A stretch of DNA of 64,000 bases from Phymatolithon calcareum (taxonomy: Eukaryota; Rhodophyta; Florideophyceae; Hapalidiales). The translations under genes and the position numbers were made by a program. Below are positions 22,081 through 34,173 of the stretch, in pieces. Location of the stretch: the NCBI GenBank assembly GCA_977006965.1, contig OZ345370.1, positions 2,638,880 through 2,702,879 on the forward strand, given 5' to 3'. The notes under the pieces were generated by a model that was not told the origin of the DNA, made no database searches, and saw nothing but the letters and a program-made list of their open reading frames with translations. How positions within the stretch are numbered: the first letter of the stretch is position 1; each line of letters begins with the position of its first letter.

Positions 22081-25000
22081 ACTCTAACATTCGAACATTC
22101 GAGGCAACTAAGCTCGTTGAAGCTGTCTATGAAGACATTTTGAGAAACAAATAGAACATACACCAGTAGTGCAATACGGCACTGCACAGCAGTTTCAATT
22201 CGAACTGCATGAAAACGTTTTTGAGGCAGACAACGAATTTTATGGAGGCTGTCACCACCTCTAAAGCTTTGATTGGTCGGACCCAGCTCATTGCGAATCA
22301 CATGATGTGATCTGCAGTTAGGTATCATAGATGATGATCACCCATGATATTTGACAAATGTGTCGAGTAGGAATCACCTATTTAGAAAAGCGCTGTATCA
22401 AAAGCGTTAGATCGCTATCAACGAAATGTTTTTACAACTATCATCAAATGTGCACCGTGAGATTTTCTGATTAATTCGCCTGTGGCCAATGGGTCGCTCC
22501 TGAAAATGATAAATTGCACAAAATGCGTCATTTCTGCACAAAATGCGTCGTCACGCTCCGGTGCATTTGTCTCGTGTCCTCGATTTGTGACACGCAAAAT
22601 GTGCAAATCGCGCGACATTTGGTCATAGAGCTTCCCTCTGTGAACCAAATGTGTTCTACGACACATTTCTATCATTTTCGCTACGGCGCGTTTCTCTCAG
22701 TCGGAGTAGTGCAGTGATCTGCCTCATGCACTTCATCCATGGGTGATCAGAAAGATGCGCTGCAGCTTAGAAGAGTAGATCCTCGTCCATGCTATGCAAG
22801 TACATAATAATATTCTAGCTGGATATTGGCGAGCTTGAGAAGCGCACATTGATGCCGTTATTCCGAAGAGCAAGCAGAGGACCATCTCAGATCCGCGCGT
22901 CCTCCCCCATGTCAACACCAAGCCCAAACATATTTCTGCGCTCATTGAGCGCGGCCTCCCGCGACCATGCGGTTCTGCGTCCAGACGTCGAACAGCCCCA
23001 TCAGTTGAATAGGGTGAGTACTTGTTGTACAGAGTGGCATACCTTACAAGTATGTATCGAAACGTAACATGGTTAACACCTGTTAAGGTTATTAACGAGC
23101 GCTCGCAACCCGATCCGAAAAGCGTGCGAAAAGCAGACATATGGGGATGCTGCAGAGCTCTTCGGGAGATTCTTCGGTCACGGAGCCGGCGGGCGTGCAG
23201 GGACATTCGGTACAGCATGGGTCCATTTGCGATCCTTCGCTGCAGATGCCGTTTATGCAGCAGAATGCATAATAGACGGATAATCAATCCCATTCTTACC
23301 GAACTTGTTTGCGGACCAGATGGAGATAGACAGCTCTGCTTTTCAACGCCATGAGTAAAGGGGAAAGCCGAACTGACGAAAGAACACTCGAGAAGAGACA
23401 TCTTCGTGTATTCATTACAATGACATAGTACTTATTTCGTCTAGCACCATAAAGCCTTCTCCGTGCAACGAATCTATGGATCTACCTATAATTTCTTCAC
23501 TTTCCCCTCTCCCTTCGAGTGAACGTTTAAATAGTTTAATGGAGTACTTTACAGCCGGCCTGATTACCCTTTGGAGTATTATACTGCTCCAAAACCCCGC
23601 GGTCTCCAGCGGTGTAATGTAATACTTGTACTCTTCAGCACCAAAGTGAGGGCCCATGTCGGATGCTTTGGGCACTATAAGCACCCAAAATAGGACATCA
23701 AATCAATTAATATTTTGGTTCCGTAACGGAATTGTCTGACAAAAAATGCGACAACGTTTTCAGGGCTCCACAATTTGGCGTGCGCGTGACAGCGGAATGC
23801 ATTTGCACAATTTGCGTACTGTTTTGCGTCTCTGCAATTTATCATTTTCAGGAGTGACCCAATACCTGCAGGTGCAGATTTCAAGAACATTCGGACTTTC
23901 GGATTTTCCCGCAGCCCCCTGGGACAAGAGCAGTATTGTGCATTATGATACTGTCCACCGTTCGATATTGAGAACGTGCTCGGACCTTCAACATTCATGC
24001 TGTACATTCTTCTTGTTTCGTGATTCATCATGATGATCGAGAACTCTCATCAAATTGACCTTACTGTATCTAGAATGTGTACCATTTGCGAGATTGGCAC
24101 GACATCTTTCTTTTTTATGATATTTTTCGGCACGTACCGAAAAATATCACCCGAGCCTACGCTCAACGAACCTCTTCGTACAGTAATGTGTACAATTCGA
24201 ATTGATTACGGTGCAGTTGCAAAGCTACAAAGACGTCCGGACTGCGGATCAATTTTGAGCCCCAATTTTGAACACTCATCACTTTAACCAGGAAATTGCC
24301 ATTGCGGTTGTGTACAATACTACGACACACAGATTGAGGGCATGGTACGTAACGCTTCTCTTATCTGCCACTTTTCAACCGGTCCGAGCACAAGCGCAGA
24401 TGGCGGGAAAAAGTGACTCTGCAACAGCTCGAGCCGCAACGACTACGCACAATGCAAGAACCCTATAACCGATCACGAGCGCTGGAGATGTTGTCCACAT
24501 TCTGTTCACCTCAACTGAGTTTTTTCCGCTTCCCCCTTTTATCGGCTTATCTCATATATGCAACGTCGTTCTTTAATAATAGAGGCCTCAGTATAATACC
24601 AAATATGCATCGGTGCAGCTCTGTTCATACCTGTTACAGGAAACTGAAGGATCAGTTTTCTCATATGGCATTTTTGATTGTTGCTGCTCAACTACAATTG
24701 TGCTTACGTCTTGACATTGGAACATTGTGTCCATGTTAAACCCCAAATATCTCTAATTGATCCACTTCAATTCATCTAGGGCTCGTTCTTTAGCAGTGGT
24801 TTCCTAAGAAAGGTATTGCTCAACATGTCTTCCAGTGTGGACAGGTACTGTGGAACTTTATCTCCGAATCAGTGCTCGAGCTGGGTTGTACTTATCGGGG
24901 GAAATCTCCTAGTTGTCGCTGCCGTAACCTTGGTAGTCGAAAGATCGCTGCAATGCCTGTCGGGCAGTGGAAAGGAATCTTCCGTCTAATACTAGCGAGA

Positions 25001-25660
25001 TATCCAATACACACGTTATTATGTTGCCTCCTTCCCCCACGCCATGCGGCCCCAGTTACTACTATAAAACGGCAACCATACACAGTACAATATACCGTAC
25101 ACGCCCTGTCTCCCGATTGATGATTGAACCCACATCGGGAACACTGATATGATTATCTTCCGCGGCATCTTCATTCTGTCTTTCTTCCGGCTACGCCCAA
25201 GGAGCCCCGTGGTTTCAGAACTGTACAGAAAGGTTCCACTATATTAATGTTGCATTTCCATATCCTGGATATGAAAGGTTCGTACTCAATTTTCATATAG
25301 TTACTTTTCAATTGGGATTTTATTGTCCAAATTGTAAATACAAACAATGAGGATCGAATGCCTCACATTTTCGTCAACACGGGGAAAGCATGGCGGAATA
25401 TAAGTTGTGTTATATTCAGGGATCGGAACAATGCCATTGCAAGCGATTGGAGAAAAAGATACAATACCCAATGCGGAGGGCGTCTCACACGGCGATGCAA
25501 TGCGAATTGCAATACTGGTAGTCGTAGAAATCCTAATTGCAATGATTTCGGGCGATGAATATCGTTTAATGGTCATGTAAAGCATGAAACAGTACAACAG
25601 AAACAGCCACACATTCACGGCACTATAAAGCCCAACTACAAGACACAAAGCACTCCCATT
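22081..25660. other. No recognisable gene
   Basis: About 3.6 kb of mostly AT-rich DNA. The open frames at 22733-23401 (minus), 22840-23350 (plus) and 23415-23684 (minus) have no recognisable domain. A pair of GATCACCCATG / CATGGGTGATC words at 22338 and 22737 might bound a small element, but the evidence is slight. Confidence 0.45.
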
Positions 25661-25661
25661 A

Positions 25662-25950
25662 GAACATAATGTATTATGCTGCAAGGTTGCTAAGGAGAAG
25701 CCAGCATGGTGCAACCTGAGGTTTTCCCTTGCATCTGATGTAATCGCATAAGTACCACACTAGGGTATAAGCGCACATAGAACATGAAGCGTTATACTGC
25801 CAGGTTGCAAATGAGCAGCCAGCAAGGTACAATATGATAAGGGTTTGCCTTACATATGCTGTTATCACGTGGAATCGACAGTGACGTTGTCAGAAAATAG
25901 CCAGCACAGTGTAATCAATGAAAGTATGCCTTACATGTACTATTGCCGGG
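25662..25950. repeat. Diverged tandem repeat, about 118 bp unit
   Basis: Units begin near 25662 (AGAACATAATG...GCTGCAAGGTTGC) and 25780 (AGAACATGAAG...ACTGCCAGGTTGC), and share AGCCAGCA(T/A)GGT and (C/G)CCTT(G/A)CAT blocks. A third, partial unit starts near 25880. The array is an old local duplication. Confidence 0.6.
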
Positions 25951-26034
25951 ATGTCGACGATTCGTGGTCAGCTGGCGTAGTTAGTGTACCTAAATTAGTG
26001 TAGCCACTTCAGCAATCGGTATTGAAATCACCAA

Positions 26035-26120
26035 AGATGGCGCAATGCAACTTGCAATGCTGCAGAATGACCCAATCTTCGATTTCTATTGAGGATTGCA
26101 ATTCATTGCAATGTCAATCC
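26035..26120. repeat. ATTGCAAT-rich patch
   Basis: Dense GCAAT/ATTGC words, including GGATTGCAATTCATTGCAAT. The same style of patch occurs at 25430-25555 and around 9600, 10200 and 14400. Confidence 0.5.
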
Positions 26121-26481
26121 ATTTTAACCGACCCCTGGTTATATTTCAAAGCTCCTAAAATCTCAATTTGAGTAACAGGAGCATGCGGGAAATGCTGTAT
26201 CTCCACTCAAGTGCTTTTCGAAACTTGTTGCAAATCTGGTGTGCCTCTCTTCGTCGTCCGACCATTGTGGCAACACATATGTTGGAAAGCATGATCTCCT
26301 ATTCCACCCCCCCACTTTTCCCATACAGAGCCGAACTTATCGATGGAAGGACAAAGAGAGAGATACCATTCTAGACTGATAGGAATTTATTCCTTCACTA
26401 GCAAAGTTGCTGCCTTGCCCCACGCCAGGGGACACATAGCACTTCAATAAAATCATAACAATTCACTGTACAAGCTGTATC

Positions 26482-26670
26482 TCCAATTTTTGATAAAGTA
26501 ATTTGGTAAATAAAAAACATTGTTCTGCTCTGGTCCTATTTCTTCACTCATAACGCTTTCAGGAATGTGCCGGAGAAGGCGACATGTCGCCTTTTTCCAA
26601 TTTTTGATGCAGTATTATGATAAACAAGACATCTGGTTCTGCTTTTCTCCTTTTTCTTCATTCTTCATGA
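26482..26670. repeat. Tandem duplication, about 114 bp
   Basis: 26482-26550 and 26596-26668 both run CCAATTTTTGAT...TAA(A/C)...TGTTCTGC-like sequence to TTCTTCA. Between them is a GGCGACATGTCGCC palindrome. There is no coding character. Confidence 0.55.
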
Positions 26671-26947
26671 TGTCTTGGAATCTACAAGTATTGCGTGGTG
26701 AAACGATCATATTGTAATTGAAATGCTCACCCTTCGCTGCTTCCGCGCTATCATACGAGCTATGTAAATCAATAGTTCCATAGCTGAAAGGGGGCTCGTA
26801 ACTCAGACTGACGTTGAAAGCTAAGTGTCTTGGCAAGATTAGTGTACATGTTCTCCTTCAAGAGTGATTTTAGTGCAGGCACTACGCACGCAGAGGTCAA
26901 TCTATTGAAGTTAAACCTGGTCAGAGTAGCCCCTTTTCGTTTATACT

Positions 26948-27350
26948 ACTGGGAGAGGGGCCTTCTTGAGAATTCATCAAAATCGCGGCATAGACCCAGT
27001 CAAAAAAGTCCTCATTACCAGTCATTATTTCGTGGACTGGTTACGAGTACGCGGCATAGGTTTTCGGTGGCTGAGTGTTGATATGCAAACTTTCGCTTCA
27101 GATATTTTCGTACACTTTTGAGCAAAAACTTGAAACATCACGAAAAGTTTTGTTGAAAATCAATTCCACTTCCGAAAACTAAAATCGTTATGAGAAAAAT
27201 TGTCCCATAGATGAGCACATTAGCCACGCTAAACCTATGCCGCGTCCTCATGACCAGTGAAAATATTTCGGAATGTATTTGAGGACTTTTCCAGACTGGT
27301 AGTGCGGACGCAAAAATTGACTTCTCAAGAAGGTCCCTCTGGGAACTCTA
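26948..27350. mobile_element. Foldback element with about 130 bp imperfect arms
   Basis: The left arm 26950-27075 and right arm 27215-27345 are inverted repeats: CCTTCTTGAGAA at the outer end, AAAAGTCCTCA in the middle and CGCGGCATAGGTTT at the inner end recur in complement. The loop of about 140 bp is AT-rich. I read it as a nonautonomous foldback or MITE-like element. Confidence 0.7.
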
Positions 27351-29029
27351 GAAATTTTTGAACCTTGAGATCCTGCTAGCATTAAATGCTTGTCGTAAGT
27401 TGGGTAAAAGTGCCGTTATTGGTCTACAATTGTTGTTTTAGTGCACGCATTACTCCTAGATGGAAACTGCTTTTTTGTCCTCAATCTTTCCAAACCAGAC
27501 ACGCATATCATTTACTTTTGGTCTACCTAGTTCTTAGACGAATCTAAGCTCAGAGTCATGACACAATGCCTCTCCTAAGTTCGTGCATGTCAAAAGTTCA
27601 CCTAGTGTCTCCTCCTTTCACCCGAGGGAGAACTTGTGCATTTCTGTGTCTGGCACTCTTACGAACGTACAAATACGTACACCAATGAAATTAAACAATG
27701 TGTCATGTGTAATGATGAAACCAGTCATTGGTCAGAAGGAAAGCTCCTGATTGGTGTGACAACATTGTTGTGGCAAGGTGTGAGCCTTGCAGCAATAATG
27801 CGGTACTTGTCATAAATTCGAAATTTTCAAATTACAGAATATGTTTATCACTAGGGTCGCATTATTTCCCCATGACGATAAATTTATCGATTTATGATGC
27901 GTTTTTTGTCGTCGAGTCCATCAATGACTAAATTAGGCGACGTCCGACGGTAGGATTGCATTAATTATGATATCAGATTTAAGGTAAATCTGCAAGCGGC
28001 AGTAGGGTGTCCCGACTGCAGGGGAGGTTCAGAAATGTGCAGTCGGCGCGACGATCGAATGAGATCCAAATCAATGCAACGGATCAAATATTCGCGCGCT
28101 GCTACAGCTTACGCTAGCGCGAGTATATCTGCTCCATAAATGAAAATCAACTGATGATTATGCGACATCCGGTCGTGCTGCTGAAGATCATTCGAGTCGC
28201 AGTAATGATAGAGTTCGTGCGTCGCGTTTGTTTACGTTTCCGAGATTTTATGAAGCAGTACTGGAGCTCTTTGGTCGGGCGCGGCGGTCCTCAAGGGCGC
28301 GATTGCAACCATCCATTGGTCAAAGACTATCGCCTTGCGCATGTGACAGAGATCCAAACGGTGGACGTTATCTTTCGGTCTGAGATGTGGGTACGGAACC
28401 TCAGATGCGTAAGCGAAAGGTCCTGGGATGGTGAGACGACAAACCAAGATGGCGACGAACGTGCAGCGTCATCACCGCATTCTGAACGTGCTATACCGTC
28501 GGATTCAGTTCGTTCTGGTCGATCGCATGCTGCGCATCATCTCCCGCATGTTATCCCGCAGGAATGGGAGCGTGAAGAAGAGGGAAACGGCAGTCGGGCA
28601 TACGAGTGCGTCGAGTTCCGCATTTACAAATTAATCGACGTTTTTTTCCGCAAAAGTAGAGTTCGCGTACTGTGCCCGTGCGCTGCTAGGGATACAATCC
28701 TTTAATGTAAATGTAAAGATTTTTTCTTATGGGATAATGAACTCGAACTAGTTTGTCCTGCAGTAAATGCTGCTGTTCAAATTTGATGTACGTCGTGTGT
28801 CTATTGTCTAGGATATGTTCCGTAGTCCATTTTGCGCTGCAGCATATTTACGGGTGCCTAAACGAGTACATTATAACTGATCGACTAACTATCCCTGTCT
28901 AGGTGGGTATCCTTTCTCCCGCGTTAATGCGAGAAAGGTTCCACTTTGAAGTGGATTACTCCCTCCGTTGTGAGAAATAGACTTGGTTCGAAGAGCAGGT
29001 ACGCAGAGAGATTGGCAGCAGTCATGTAG
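27351..29029. other. No recognisable gene
   Basis: A plus-strand frame at 28154-28705 (about 184 codons, ATG start) is Arg-rich and matches no family I know; an overlapping frame at 28428-28634 is similar. Both are weak. The remainder has no coding signal. Confidence 0.4.
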
Positions 29030-29235
29030 CATCCCACAGGTTCGAATTGTGCCGTCTATTTGTGGGGTTTGAAGCGCACAAGTTGGCAGACTGGTTTTGG
29101 TCGGGTTGTTCCCTGGCGGAAAGCCAAGGGCGGCGCGAAGCGCCGACCTTTATAGAAAAAACAATGGATCAAAAGATGACTTGGCAGTATGAGAATTGGA
29201 TCAATGGAAGAGTCTGGAAGCCGCGAAGCGGCTTC
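29030..29235 (+). repeat. SINE-like dispersed repeat, copy 2
   Basis: Matches 805-1010 in the opposite orientation. It starts with GGTTCGAATTG, close to an RNA polymerase III B box, about 55 bp downstream of a TGGTTCGAAGAG sequence that could be a decayed A box. Then follow the shared TGTGGGGTTTG, GTTGTTCCCTGGCGGAA and GGATCAATGGAAG blocks. Confidence 0.5.
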
Positions 29236-29254
29236 CTAACCGGCCGCAGGCGCC

Positions 29255-29440
29255 GCCGAGGTGCTTACAATGTAAGCATCTGTAAGCAATATAAGCACCT
29301 GTAAGCTGTAAGCAGCGGTTCTAGGGTTTGCCCTTGGTGATCCTTCATGGTGTAAGTACGCATCGAAACCTATGGTACTGTAATGACTGTAATGCTATCT
29401 GTAATGGCTTGCTGTAATGCAAGCTGTAATGACAATTTGA
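29255..29440. repeat. Cluster of TGTAAGC and CTGTAATG words
   Basis: Five or so TGTAAGC/GCTTACA words at 29258-29310, followed by five CTGTAATG words at 29375-29430, just beyond the 3' end of the transposase gene. Such clustered short words are typical of subterminal transposase-binding regions in CACTA-like elements. A related hairpin of the same word is at 15322-15350. Confidence 0.5.
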
Positions 29441-32400
29441 AGGGAGCTATTTGTATAGGAGTATGATAGTGGCGTTGGACGCCACACTATTGTAGCTATC
29501 GGGATCCGATCGTGCAGAGGAACTCGGCAGCGGGCGAACCCGGGCTCGTTGTCGTCTGCTGGGTCAACAAATTGTTCGCAGAAAAGAACTGCCGCGTAAA
29601 GGATCGTTTCTCCAGCAGAAGATATTAGGGACACGAAGTGCAAAACGCACCAGAGGGAAGGGCCGCAGCTTTCCTCCCAATACGGAACCCTGTACATGCA
29701 GCTAACTTGAACGACTTGGGGGAACTGGAACAGCGGGTCCTTGGGTGAGTAGGAAAGGATTTGGAGGACATCTCCATGCTTGAAATGTACTCCGGGATGG
29801 GTATTGTGCAGCATGCATGATACCGTGTCCCCGTAATTGATAGTATATTCTTGCATATCGTCATCAAGTATGTTTTTCAAGCGCCCTATTATTTCCTTTA
29901 TAACGGCAGGGTGGTCTGATGAGTCCTTTGTGAACGTTTTTGGTCCTTTAATGGACCATATACTGGTTGAAGTCGTCGTGTCGGTTCTTGGGGACATAAC
30001 AGTGCAACCCAACGATAATAGCTGTTGTGCTAGGCATCCTGATGGGCCAAATGCCTCGCGCACCCTACGCAAACTGCCAGTAGTCAGATTAGAACCTTGA
30101 TGAGAAATCGATTCTCGTCCTTCAAGCAAGCGGAGGCAGCCGCGAACCGCAGACTCGTTACCCGATAGTGCTCCGCCCGCAAGCAGAGTTAGGCGACCTT
30201 GCCAGTCATTGAAAGCCGCGCTCCTCATACAGTGCAGCTGAATATCTCGGTTGTTCGACTGTTTGATTGCTCGTTTTAAGTCTTGATGAGTCCTCTCTAG
30301 GACAAGCTCACCAATTCGACCAATGTACCCCAACATAGGCAGAGTGGTGTGGACCAGTTCTCGCAGTCGATGCACGTTCGGCTTGTCGACTATTTTAATG
30401 GATGTTAAGGTATCACGGTGTAGCTTGCACAGTTCGGCTCGTTTTTCTCGGGACAGCCGTGAATTTTCAAAGAGAATCACGTCCGAGTCCTCCATTGTAC
30501 ATATCGAAGCAACTCTGTTCAAGAGGGAATCCGTCATTTCCTGGAGGTTAGAAAGATGTATTGTGCCTCCATCAGCTTCGAATTCACTTACTGCTGGCAT
30601 ACCATCTCTAATTAAGGACGGATAATACCATAAAGAGGAAATAAGCCTCCCACAGGAGCCGACCAAGCGTATTGACTCAATACACTTAGCGCTGATAGGA
30701 AATTGCGACTGATTCCCAGAGACGATTTTGCATCCGCAAATCAACGCTGCCTCAGCCACTAGTGCAAGAGAGTAAAGCTCCGTCATAGACATGCAGAAGA
30801 GGGTCTTTTTCTCGTAGTCCACTAATCGGTTCTGGATAGGGAGCTTTGCGTCCGCAAGAAACGTAAGCGTAAATGTTTCACATGCCATTCGATGCTTCTC
30901 AGATGGTACTAGCTTTAAGCAGAGATTAAGGCAGTCCTTAAAGTGCCCAGTGAGCAAATGGTCGGGGGCGACGAAACACGCCTTGTATGGATCTAGGTCG
31001 TGAGGGACAACAGGCTGCTGCAATGAGGTTCTAGGAATCTTGTCTCGAACACCCCTCATCGCCTTTCGAAACTCGAAGAGAACTTGAGCGCTGGCAGATG
31101 GAGTCGGTTTCATTCCCAGGATGCGACAGGCTTCTGCCTGGGCTCCACAGTCGCGCACGGCATTGTGCTGAAAGAATCCTCTGGGGACATGGGAGATCAT
31201 TCCATGAGCATGCCCTCTAGCGTATCTACTTCCCAGCAAGGTAGTAGATCCGCGGCGGAATCGGCATAGGTGGCAACAAGATGTGGCATTGTGACCTAGA
31301 ACGTCTAAGTAGTGGTTCAAAGCTGGAGTGTCCCCAATGAAACCAACAAGGTCGAGAAATATCCGACGCTTTTGTCCAGTAGCATCGAAATCAACGAACC
31401 CTTTTGTCATTCCTTGAATGACATCCTCCAATATTGTCCGAAGTATTTCGTCACCATTAGCGCCAGGTGGGGTGAGACTTAGTATACGGACGGCCCCAGG
31501 AGAGGAGCGCGCAGAAATGGGAAGGTTAAGGCAAATCAAATAAAACCCATCACCGAAGGCTGATTTTCCAGACTGAACCTCAAATCCGTCCCAATACAAC
31601 AGAAACCGGTACACGAAGTAGGACTCCCCAGTCATCAGAGTGCCGATGCTGCTCACGGGTGTCTTCTTTTCATATCCACGGGGACCGGAATGTGGGGTCG
31701 GGACTGCAATATGGTGTTGGAAGCAAAATTCGGTCAGGATGTGCAGCAGAAAGGGAAGAGCAAAATTCTCGTAAGTGCTTATCGTGATCACTGCCGGATG
31801 GTCTGAATGATGTGTCCAGATCAACCCCTCCTGGGATCCAGAATATATGCCTACTCCTCTCTTCATGCTCAGCCCAAAAACGACTGACGACGCATATGCG
31901 AGACCTCCGATCAATGGTAGTAAGCATTGTACGTGCACATCCCCCAGGCTCGAGCGAGCGGCTCTCCTTTTCGAATACACAGGGGCCAAGCAGAACGACG
32001 AAATCCCCAGGCTTCAATATGGGCTTTTTCCAGTCCATCCATGCAGTTTCGATTTGAATTCTTCTTTCTTTGACCGCTGCCCGTCTTGCCTTTAGCGCCT
32101 CTTTCATCCTTGCGGATACGCTTTTCGTCGTGGGGGAGTCTTCCGGCAAGCTGATGTTGAGATCCTGTTGCTCTTCCTCCAGTTCAACTGGAATCTCTGG
32201 AATATTGACAGTGACAGAGTCTGACGGAGAGAGGTATGGGACATAGTTGAACAATTGAGAAATGACAATATCGCGATCTGGCAATGGACTATTTGTATCT
32301 TCTTCCTTGAACTCAGGATCGCTTACTCGAGTAGAATGATGGACAGTCCAAGAATGCAAAACTGTACCTCTAATTTCTCTGTACCTTGTGGACTCAGCAG

Positions 32401-33601
32401 GGAAGCCGAAACAGCGCTGAAGTTGCTCAAGTAGCTCGTCCGTGCCAGTGAAGACGGTGACAGTGATTTCGGCTCGGTTCTCAGCGAACGAATAGCCTTG
32501 TTTCCCTTGAGAGTCCAAGCTTAGTGAACTCTGAGGACCATAAAACCGCGTCCTATCAGCAATCAATGGCCAAACATCGACACAGTGCGAAGTAGATATC
32601 GAAGGCATCCCGCCGAGTCTTTCTCTTTTCAGCTCGTCGATTGCAGTTGATTGCAGTTGAGACCACACAAGACCTGTTGAAACGTCCGCGCGCGCGTATT
32701 CACTTGGTGGAATGACACAAACACGACAATTCGTTGCAGTCGCACTTGCTCCTGGTTTTGATCTATCGACAAACACTTGAAATTCTTTTGACCTCGGAGC
32801 CATCTTTTCCGCAATGAGTGGGCGGTAAGTCCGCTGGAGAGTGCTATAGTGAGGAAGACTGCTTATGCACTTCGTGACCGTTGGAAGAGGTGAGTCATTA
32901 TGAGTACTCATTTTCCAGTGTGCAGAGTTTTTTCCAGCAATGACGTCAATGAGTACGCGCATGGATTGGTACTGTGGTTTTGTTAGCTTGTTACTGCCGT
33001 TGGTAACCAAAAGTGCCCACAGGACCTTCCAGTTCCGAAGTTGAAAGTCCACAACAGCTGACGATCCAGATTCGTCGAACGCTTCGCCTCCTTGACCGGC
33101 ATCTGCAATAGCAGCGCATAACTCAGGTTCAGCAATCATTTCCTGCAGTGAGGCGACGGGTTATGCTTCGAAAGGTTGTTCGCCCAGACGGAAAATCTCT
33201 TCGCATTCAGCAGCCTCATCATAGGGAATGACGCGCTCGTTGCCAACCATCGGAGAGCTTTCCAAGGGCTTGACGTCATTACTGATTTCTCCGGGAACAA
33301 TGGGCAACGTCGGAACTGAACTTGAAGCTACATTTCTGTATTCCTGGCCACATACGAACGAACCAACTGTGGATGGGACGGCGGAAGCTGTGCACACATC
33401 ACTTGCGGTAGGAACAATAGGGAGTACTGATGCATTGTCCACTCCCGGCCTGTCGGTAGTGATAGTAGATGGCACAGTGAGGTTCTGTACCCGAAAACGA
33501 TAACGGCTTCTTCTTGTTCTCGTTTCTCGAGGCATTTTGTAGCTAAAGAATGCTTCGAAGTACACGAAATACGGTATTACTTCCAGTGTGACAGAAACCA
33601 A
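29395..33601 (-). pseudogene. CMC/EnSpm-like DDE transposase gene, interrupted
   Basis: Three open segments on the minus strand: 33601-33161, 33139-31670 and 31989-29395. The first two share a phase and are separated by one TAA (33161) and seven sense codons. The last two overlap by 320 bp in different phases, so a frameshift, splice or programmed shift is needed. The main part has features of tnp2-type transposases: a YWDGFEV...SAFGDGFYLICLNLP block, an ILEDVIQGMTKGFVDF stretch, a catalytic-like VGFIGDTPALNHYLDVLGH block, an adjacent CCHLCRF zinc-type motif, and a late RLRELVHTTLPMLGYIGR...LERTHQDLKRAIKQ block with a plausible final acidic residue. Family placement is by pattern and moderate. 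CACTA-type inverted termini were not found. Confidence 0.6.
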
Positions 33602-33712
33602 TACGATCGCTGGTGCGTGATATTATGCGCAACGCAAGCGCGAAAACTCCTTTGCCGTGAACAGTAGTCTATATGTTAATGCGTCTCATGTATGATATGC
33701 AGCATAGGCACC

Positions 33713-33861
33713 CATGCTGACTGTACCACAATCTGCATCGATTATAATGTTGCGTTCAAATTTACCGTCGCCTCGTGGCCTTGAGGCGACGGTAAATCGA
33801 GAGGACGGTAAATGGGCACGCAACATTAATTTTCGATGCAGTTTGTGGTACAATCAGCATG
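33713..33861. mobile_element. 149 bp palindromic MITE-like element
   Basis: Outer arms CATGCTGACTGTACCACA / TGTGGTACAATCAGCATG extend inward over more than 50 bp of inverted repeat. They enclose an inner perfect 14 bp hairpin, TTTACCGTCGCCTC / GAGGCGACGGTAAA. Two more palindromes, CAGCATGCATGCTG and GTACCCATGGGTAC, follow directly. The CATG at both edges could be a 4 bp target duplication. Confidence 0.75.
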
Positions 33862-34173
33862 CATGCTGTACCGCAGTACCCATGGGTACCGGAGTACATT
33901 TTTACACTTCAGAAAATTTCATCACTGGGACCTGGACGAGCGTCCAGCGCCTTGTACTGGCGTGAGATCCAGCGCTTATCCTTTCGTCCACAGACCCGGT
34001 GGCGCTTTGTGCGTTCTTGTTAGTAGCTGCACCGCGGACGGTGCCGTCTACTGCATGGATCCGGACACTTTTCCAGGTCTGAGCCCCTCTTGCGAACAAA
34101 TTCCTGTCCGTCTACACCAGGTCAGGCGAACATTATGTGAGGATCGCGCAAATTCCAAGACGGATACCAGCCT

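Noticed and set aside
22337-22750. Small element bounded by GATCACCCATG inverted words
   Set aside because: Only about 11 bp match at the ends and no target duplication is seen; chance cannot be excluded.
28975-29055. Possible functional tRNA gene around GGTTCGAATTG
   Set aside because: The acceptor and T stems cannot both be paired with normal spacing and no anticodon arm is clear; a decayed tRNA-derived SINE head fits better.
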